Of a stretch of 26,789 nucleotides of DNA, positions 22,368-26,789 are shown piece by piece. Origin of the DNA: JAUIBE01 sp035267185 (GTDB lineage: Bacteria > Pseudomonadota > Gammaproteobacteria > Xanthomonadales > SZUA-36). Under the pieces are notes generated by a model. That model had not been told where the DNA came from and ran no database searches. It saw only the letters and a program-made list of their open reading frames with translations. The position numbers were made by a program, and so were the translations under genes. Position 1 is the stretch's first letter, and the number at the start of each line of letters is the position of its first letter. The DNA lies in assembly GCA_035267185.1 (NCBI GenBank), contig DATFLY010000150.1:1-26789 (forward strand), read 5' to 3'.

Positions 22368-22682
22368 TTGTTCAAAGTCTACGAAAATTTTGATATTTCC
22401 CGCGTTGGCCAGATGCAATCGGTTCTCGAGGCCAATGGCATCCAGACTTACATCAAGAACTATTATTCATCTGGCGCCCTGGGTGAAATACCGTTTGTCG
22501 AGATCTGCCCACAGCTTTACGTGCTGGAAGAAGCGGATGTTCCCAGGGCCAAAAAACTCCTGCAGGTTGATTTACCGCCGGAAATACAGGCTTCCGACTG
22601 GGTTTGCCCGGAATGTGGCATCAACATTGAAGGGCAGTTTGAAAACTGCTGGAAATGCGGTATGCACCGTGATGATGGATAA
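22368..22682 (+). CDS. DUF2007-type protein with C-terminal zinc ribbon
   Basis: The 104-residue protein begins like DUF2007 (putative signal-transducing) proteins: KVYENFDISRVGQMQSVLEANGI, with an IPFVEICPQLYVLEEDV-like strand pattern (residues 3-58, as two parts). A four-cysteine zinc ribbon follows (Cys80-x2-Cys83 and Cys94-x2-Cys97). The start is a TTG three bases after the VOC stop codon. I chose it because the family N-terminus fits, although the ribosome site is poor. The molecular role of DUF2007 is unknown. The gene ends just before repeat unit 4a. Confidence 0.85.
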   Translation: MFKVYENFDISRVGQMQSVLEANGIQTYIKNYYSSGALGEIPFVEICPQLYVLEEADVPRAKKLLQVDLPPEIQASDWVCPECGINIEGQFENCWKCGMHRDDG

Positions 22683-22708
22683 GTGCTTTTGGAAAGATTT
22701 CGAGCAGG

Positions 22709-22820
22709 CTTCAACTGGGCAGTATGGCTTTCAAAAACCCGCCATAAATACATCCCTGTAGGCTCGGATGATTCGTCCCTGAATCATACGGTTTTTGAAA
22801 GCCATACTGCCCAGCCGAAG
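22709..22820 (-). repeat. palindromic GGA-hairpin repeat unit 4a
   Basis: The 30-base arms (22709-22738 and 22791-22820) match at 28 positions when inverted. Both mismatches are G-U wobbles on the minus strand. On the minus strand there is a core ACAGGGATGT (22750-22759) and a neighbouring ATGATTC/GAATCAT hairpin with CAGGGAC in its loop (TTCAGGGACGAA, 22772-22783). The interior is nearly the same as unit 4b in the opposite orientation, while the arms differ. Confidence 0.92.
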
Positions 22821-22912
22821 CTGTGACCTCGGAGTTTGCCCAACTGCCCGCGCCACCTAAGTTTGCTCGATTTTCCGGGGTTCCGATCTCGCTATCACGC
22901 TCAAACCGCGTG

Positions 22913-23134
22913 GGAGGCTGCCCTTCAGAAACCGTATGCGGCATGGAAGCAGGCCAAAGGCGACGTGATGAAAGACACGAAGTATCGTAATTAGGAGCCG
23001 AAGCCGTCGCGGCCGCATCCGAATCTAGGGGATGTATTAACAGCGCAGGCTCATTTTCAGGTACGGCTTTCGTCTTTTGGAGAGAAGTGCCTGAAAATGG
23101 CCGCTGCGCGTGTGTTTCTGAAAGGCACCCCTCC
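22913..23134 (+). repeat. composite repeat unit 4c with 68-base insert and ATTTTCAGG hairpin
   Basis: The arms 22913-22932 and 23114-23134 pair, and weaker pairing extends to 22882 and 23165. Inside, in order, are half of a CGTATGCGGC/GCCGCATCCG hairpin, the 68-base insert (22948-23015), the other hairpin half, a decayed core TAGGGGATGT (plus, 23026-23035) and the ATTTTCAGG hairpin module (23053-23099). The insert appears to occupy the loop of the hairpin seen intact in units 4a and 4b. Confidence 0.85.
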
Positions 23135-23220
23135 AACGCAGCTCCTGCGCGAGTGCGAGATTGGCGTGTTTTATGCCTTCGGATTGTTGTCTGCATCCCA
23201 CGAAACTGGCACGGCATCCA

Positions 23221-23338
23221 CTGCTCCGGGCAGGCAGGATTGCCTTCAAAAACCGTATGATTCAGGGACGAATCATCCGAGCGTACAGGGATGTATTTAC
23301 AGCGTGTTTTTTAAGGCAATCCTGCCTGGTCGGAGCAA
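23221..23338 (+). repeat. palindromic GGA-hairpin repeat unit 4b
   Basis: The 33-base arms (23221-23253 and 23306-23338) match at 29 positions when inverted. On the plus strand the unit carries TTCAGGGACGAA (23261-23272) in an ATGATTC/GAATCAT stem, and GTACAGGGATGT (23283-23294). The latter matches the published E. coli CsrA SELEX consensus RUACARGGAUGU at all twelve positions. Confidence 0.92.
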
Positions 23339-23365
23339 ATGATTGAGTGATCTGCACAACTCTGT

Positions 23366-23545
23366 TCAGGCTCTGTTCTTGACCCTATAAAGCGGCAGCA
23401 AGAAGAATGCGGCGCCGATGGCGGCAAACAGGTGCTTGAGTGAGTGGCCGGAAATAAAGCCGAGGTATTGGTAGATCGCCGAGTCGAAATGGTTTTTTCC
23501 GCCTTGATTCACGTTGTGATTGATCGCGGAATTCTTATTTGTCAT
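23366..23545 (-). pseudogene. probable C-terminal remnant of a ceramidase-like membrane protein gene
   Basis: Reading on the minus strand from an ATG at 23543-23545, which overlaps the end of the LplT-PlsC gene, to a TGA at 23366 gives 59 residues. From about residue 20 they read HFDSAIYQYLGFISGHSL followed by KHLFAAIGAAFFLLPLY. From memory this resembles the C-terminal membrane helix and SGHxLKHL motif of bacterial alkaline-ceramidase-like proteins. The preceding 19 residues are unlike that family, and the neighbouring frame ends in a stop, so the gene appears truncated. It borders repeat unit 4b. It could instead be a small expressed membrane peptide translated by coupling. The family match needs a search. 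Confidence 0.45.
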
Positions 23546-25415
23546 CACCACGAAGTCGTGCCACTTCGATCTGCAGGCGTTCGGCAGAAACCTCGTCGGG
23601 CGGTATTGGTTTACCAATACGCAGTTCGATTTTCGCCCACAGCTTGTAGGGCCTGCGTTTCCAGAAAGACTCGCGGCGGCTGAACATTGAACCCCATAAA
23701 TTGCAGAGCGCCATCGGTACAACCGGCACCGGCTGGTCTGCGATCAGCTTGTCGATGCCGGGTTTGAATTCGTTGATATCGCCATCGTGGGTGATTTTGC
23801 CCTCAGGAAAGATTCCCAGGACGTCGCCTTCACGTAAAACATCGTGCATTCCTTCAAAAGCGTTCGCCAGGATCTGCGGCTCTTCCTTGCCTGAGGCGAT
23901 GGGAATGGCCTTGCTTGTCCTGAAGATGAATTTCAGCAGGGGAATGTTGTAGATCTTGTAATACATCACGAAACGAACCGGCCGTCGCACCATCCCGCCC
24001 ACGATCAGTGGGTCGACAAAACTGACATGGTTACAGGCCAGGATTACAGCCCCGTCCCTGGGAATGTTTGCAGAACCAGTAATTTTCACGCGGTAGATGG
24101 TGTGAATCAGCAGCCATACCAGGAAACGCATCAGGAACTCGGGCACCAGCGAGAAGATGTAAATTGCCACGACTGCATTGAGAATGGCAGTCATCAGGAA
24201 CAGCGTTGGAATGGAGAAGCCCTGGCCGCCCAGCACCAGCATTGCCATCACTGCTGCAACCACCATGAATAGCGAGTTGAGAATATTCAGTCCGGCAATC
24301 ACTCGCGAGCGATGCCCCGGGTCCGAGCGCGACTGCACAAGCGCATATAGTGGAACGGTGTAAAAGCCACCAAAAACCCCGATCAGCACAAGGTCAATGG
24401 CAATGCGAAGGTTTGCCCCGTCACTGAAGAACTGCGCGGCTGTGACTGCCACGCCGGGTGTGGTGGGTGATGCGAAATACAGGTCAATACCAAACGCCGT
24501 CAGCCCGAAAGCACCCAGCGGCACCAGGCCAATTTCGACATGGCCGCCTGAGAGTTTTTCGCACAGGAGTGACCCTGTGCTGATACCGACGATAAACAGC
24601 CCCAGCAGGGCCGACATCAGGTTCTCATCACCCCCCAGGACGTTCTGGCTGTAACTGGGAATCTGCACCAGGAAAATGGTGCCGAAGAACCAGAACCAGG
24701 AGATGCCCAGCACGCTGTTGAGGACCGTGCGGTTTTCGTTGATGAATTTAAGGTTTCGAACCGTTTCCGTGGCCAGGTTCCAGTTGATCTTCAGTTCAGG
24801 ATCGGCTGGTGCTGCTTTCGGAATTTTCCGGCTGTACCAGTAACCCAGCAACGCCACGGCGAACCCCACGACACAGACCCAGTAGGGCCACGAAACTTCG
24901 ATGCCGGCCAGCTGCGGCCCGGCAATGGTGCCGGCCAGAATGGCAACAAAAGTGCCCATCTCCACAAGCGCGTTGCCACCAACGAGTTCTTCTTCTTCCA
25001 GCACCTGCGGAAGAATTCCGTATTTGATGGGGCCAAAGATTGTTGATTGCAGGCCCAGCAGGAACAAGACGCCCAATAGTATGGGAATGTTCTGCAAAAA
25101 GAAGCCAACCGTCGCCACGGCCATGATGCCAACTTCGAGCAGTTTGACCCGGCGAATCTGAACAGATTTTTCAAATTTGTCCGCCACCTGCCCGAACAAT
25201 GCCGAGAACAGAAAGAACGGCAGGATAAACAACATGGCGCTCAGGTTGACCAGCTGGTCGGTGTTCATGCCAGCCAGGCGGGTCGCCTCAAACACCAGCA
25301 TGGCCGCCAGGGCATTCTTGATGACGTTGTCGTTAAAGGCCCCCAGCGCCATGGTCATAAAGAACGGCATAAATCGCCGCTGCCCGAATAGAGAAAACTG
25401 TGATTGGTTAGACAT
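23535..25415 (-). CDS. LplT-like MFS transporter fused to PlsC-type 1-acyl-glycerophosphate acyltransferase
   Basis: The 626-residue protein joins two domains. Residues about 8-420 form a 12-helix major-facilitator transporter of the lysophospholipid-flippase (LplT) type (early motif FMTMALGAFNDNVIKNALAA). Residues about 435-626 form a PlsC acyltransferase with the catalytic NHVSFVD (462-468, His463 and Asp468) and the substrate-binding FPEGKITHDG (from 536). It probably imports or flips a lysophospholipid and re-acylates it at the inner membrane. Larger Aas-type fusions add an acyl-ACP synthetase domain, which is absent here, so the acyl donor must come from elsewhere. The gene lies 51 bases after nupC on the same strand, with two short palindromes between them. 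Confidence 0.92.
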   Translation of the reverse strand: MSNQSQFSLFGQRRFMPFFMTMALGAFNDNVIKNALAAMLVFEATRLAGMNTDQLVNLSAMLFILPFFLFSALFGQVADKFEKSVQIRRVKLLEVGIMAVATVGFFLQNIPILLGVLFLLGLQSTIFGPIKYGILPQVLEEEELVGGNALVEMGTFVAILAGTIAGPQLAGIEVSWPYWVCVVGFAVALLGYWYSRKIPKAAPADPELKINWNLATETVRNLKFINENRTVLNSVLGISWFWFFGTIFLVQIPSYSQNVLGGDENLMSALLGLFIVGISTGSLLCEKLSGGHVEIGLVPLGAFGLTAFGIDLYFASPTTPGVAVTAAQFFSDGANLRIAIDLVLIGVFGGFYTVPLYALVQSRSDPGHRSRVIAGLNILNSLFMVVAAVMAMLVLGGQGFSIPTLFLMTAILNAVVAIYIFSLVPEFLMRFLVWLLIHTIYRVKITGSANIPRDGAVILACNHVSFVDPLIVGGMVRRPVRFVMYYKIYNIPLLKFIFRTSKAIPIASGKEEPQILANAFEGMHDVLREGDVLGIFPEGKITHDGDINEFKPGIDKLIADQPVPVVPMALCNLWGSMFSRRESFWKRRPYKLWAKIELRIGKPIPPDEVSAERLQIEVARLRGDDK

Positions 25416-25421
25416 ATCAGG

Positions 25422-25446
25422 CTGTGGTCACAGACTTGCCACAAGT
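25422..25446. promoter_or_regulatory. two adjacent short palindromes between nupC-like and LplT-PlsC genes
   Basis: CTGTGGTCACAG (25422-25433) is a perfect 12-base palindrome. It is directly followed by ACTTGCCACAAGT (25434-25446), with 5-bp arms and a three-base centre. They fall just upstream of the fusion gene's start codon on the minus strand. They could be operator half-sites or a small double hairpin affecting translation. The arms are short enough for chance. Confidence 0.35.
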
Positions 25447-25466
25447 CGATTGATGCAAGACTGGTC

Positions 25467-26741
25467 CTAGCTTGAAATGGTGGTCAGGACGCCCGCGATG
25501 GTCGCGGTCATCATGGTGGCCAGGGTTCCGCCCAGCACCGCAAGCAAGCCAAGGCGGGCGATGTCGGGTTTGCGATTGGGCGCAAGTCCGCCGATGCCGC
25601 CAATCTGGATGGCAATGGAAGAGAAATTGGCAAATCCGCACAAGGCATAAGTTGCAATCAGGGTTGCCTTGGGCGTCAGCGTGTCCTTGATTTCGACCAG
25701 GTTTGAGTAAGCCACAAATTCGTTGGTGACTGCCTTGGTGCCGATCAGTCCACCCACCGTGACCGCATCCTGCCACGGTACCCCGATCACCCAGGCCAGG
25801 GGTGAAAGGATATAGCCAAGGATAATCGAGAGGCTGAGTGGCTCTCCGATCACGGTCTCAAGTCCGGTGATTTCACCCAGCCATGCCAGCGGATAATCGA
25901 TCATGGCAATCAGTGCGATAAAGGCCAGCAACATGCCGCCAACATTCATTGCCAATCGAACACCATCTCCGGCACCAGATGCTGCAGCTTCAATCACATT
26001 GGTGGCTGATTTTTCCACTTCCAGCTTCACGGATCCCTTGGTCAGGGATTCTCCAACCTCGGGCCGAAGAATTTTTGAAATCACGATGGTGGCAGGCGCA
26101 GCCATCACACTGGCAGCCAGGAGGTGGCGGGCATAGAACAGGCGCTCCGCCTCATCGCCGCCACCCAGCATGGCGATGTAAGCCGCCAGTACTGCGCCGG
26201 CGATGGTGGCCATACCGCCCACCATCATGGTGAACAATTCTGATTCGGTCATGCGGGCAATGTATGGCCGCACCACCAGAGGGGCCTCGGTCTGGCCGAC
26301 AAAGACATTGGCAGCCACAGAAAGAGACTCGCCACCGCTGACTCGCAGGATCTTGAGCATCACCCACGCCATGCCCTGGACAATTTTCTGCATGATGCCC
26401 AGGTGATACAAAACCGCCATCAGCGATGCAAAGAAGATGATCGTGGGTAACACCTGGAACGCGAAAACGAAACCGAAATTCTCGATGCTGGCCAGGTCGC
26501 CAAAGATAAAACTGGCCCCCTGCAGGGCAAAGCCGATGATCTGCACGAAGATTCGGCTGATGAAATCGAAGATGTCACGACCACCCGGAACGATGATCAC
26601 GATGATCGCAAATACAAGCTGCAGCGAGATACCCGCCCCAACCAGCTTCCAGTCGACGGCTTTCTTGTTGGGGCAAATCAGGAAGGCAAGGGTGACCAGC
26701 ACAGCCAGTCCGAATACTCCGAAAGCGATGGTGCCGATCAT
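25467..26741 (-). CDS. concentrative nucleoside transporter (NupC/CNT family)
   Basis: The 424-residue inner-membrane protein has the CNT layout. The N-terminal helices include FLICPNKKAVDWKLVGAGISLQ (about 20-41, in two parts). A gate-like region (about 175-190) reads ELFTMMVGGMATIAGAVLAAY, and a C-terminal region carries the family's GTKAVTNEFVAY and CGFANFSSIAIQIGG. These segments bind nucleoside and the coupling cation in characterised members. It is expected to import nucleosides with sodium or protons. The ATG at 26739-26741 has GAGG eight bases upstream. The promoter is probably beyond the window edge or in the last 48 bases. Confidence 0.94.
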   Translation of the reverse strand: MIGTIAFGVFGLAVLVTLAFLICPNKKAVDWKLVGAGISLQLVFAIIVIIVPGGRDIFDFISRIFVQIIGFALQGASFIFGDLASIENFGFVFAFQVLPTIIFFASLMAVLYHLGIMQKIVQGMAWVMLKILRVSGGESLSVAANVFVGQTEAPLVVRPYIARMTESELFTMMVGGMATIAGAVLAAYIAMLGGGDEAERLFYARHLLAASVMAAPATIVISKILRPEVGESLTKGSVKLEVEKSATNVIEAAASGAGDGVRLAMNVGGMLLAFIALIAMIDYPLAWLGEITGLETVIGEPLSLSIILGYILSPLAWVIGVPWQDAVTVGGLIGTKAVTNEFVAYSNLVEIKDTLTPKATLIATYALCGFANFSSIAIQIGGIGGLAPNRKPDIARLGLLAVLGGTLATMMTATIAGVLTTISS

Positions 26742-26789
26742 GAGGGAGCCTCTGTTCTAGTTTTTAGCCCGTTCGAATGTAAAGGCTTT

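Larger units (their letters stand above)
22683..23365. other. 683-base convergent intergenic stretch filled with repeat units
   Basis: The stretch lies between the DUF2007 gene (plus) and a gene remnant plus the LplT-PlsC fusion gene (minus). It holds units 4a (22709-22820), 4c (22913-23134) and 4b (23221-23338). The spacers 22821-22912 and 23135-23220 partly form an extension of the 4c arms (22882-22912 against 23135-23165). Otherwise I see no gene in them. Confidence 0.82.

Noticed and set aside
22711..23217. 168-codon minus-strand frame in the fourth repeat gap
   Set aside because: It is built entirely of repeat modules and shares peptide fragments with the repeat translation at 18163-18467. 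It has no ribosome site or domain.
22683..23365. Insertion sequence or transposon remnant
   Set aside because: No transposase frame or clear target-site duplication is visible. A MITE origin remains possible but is not shown by the sequence.
25422..25433. CRP-type operator upstream of the LplT-PlsC gene
   Set aside because: TGTGGTCACA lacks the six-base spacer of the TGTGA-N6-TCACA site.

Overview
The window is a 26.8 kb chromosomal segment from a Gram-negative bacterium, most probably a gammaproteobacterium whose order I cannot resolve. The main evidence is the block lptD-surA-pdxA-rsmA(ksgA)-apaG-apaH facing folA, which is the gene order known from Escherichia coli and its relatives. LptD and SurA also require an outer membrane with lipopolysaccharide. 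The genes are chromosomal housekeeping and transport genes. I see no phage, insertion sequence, CRISPR array, rRNA or tRNA.

Layout. 138-2422 (minus): an OPT-family transporter followed two bases later by a small membrane/coiled-coil protein, with a REP-like palindrome after it. 2423-2967: a gene-free stretch filled by palindromic repeats. 2968-6912 (minus): a thioredoxin-fold YyaL/DUF255 protein and an SLC13-type permease. 6913-7449: a second repeat-filled gap between divergent genes. 7450-9687 (plus): lgt-thyA-folA (lipoprotein maturation and thymidylate/folate metabolism). 9693-16498 (minus): apaH, apaG, rsmA, pdxA, surA, lptD, then upstream a lipoprotein-like predicted aminopeptidase (16514-17641). 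17700-18098 (plus): msrB. 18099-18534: a third repeat gap. 18535-21865 (minus): bicupin, sodium-dependent transporter and 2-oxoglutarate/Fe(II) oxygenase, perhaps one small-molecule pathway. 21924-22682 (plus): a VOC protein and a DUF2007/zinc-ribbon protein. 22683-23365: a fourth repeat gap, bordering a probable gene remnant. 23535-26741 (minus): an LplT-like/PlsC fusion and a NupC-type nucleoside transporter.

The most unusual content is the repeat family that fills all four large gaps. Each unit has outer inverted arms of about 20-33 bp that differ in sequence from unit to unit but still pair within a unit. Inside is a conserved core containing ACAGGGATGT or a close variant, often beside a second hairpin with a GGA-containing loop. 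By hand I find thirteen matches to ACANGGANGT, the pattern associated with CsrA/RsmA binding, and one 12-base match (23283-23294) to the E. coli CsrA SELEX consensus RUACARGGAUGU. Most transition-type arm mismatches would be G-U wobbles on the GGA-bearing strand, which suggests that the structure matters as RNA. In every locus the leftmost unit carries GGA on the minus strand and the units to its right carry it on the plus strand. A genomic family of structured CsrA/RsmA-binding elements is my leading hypothesis. The repeats themselves are directly visible; their function is inference.
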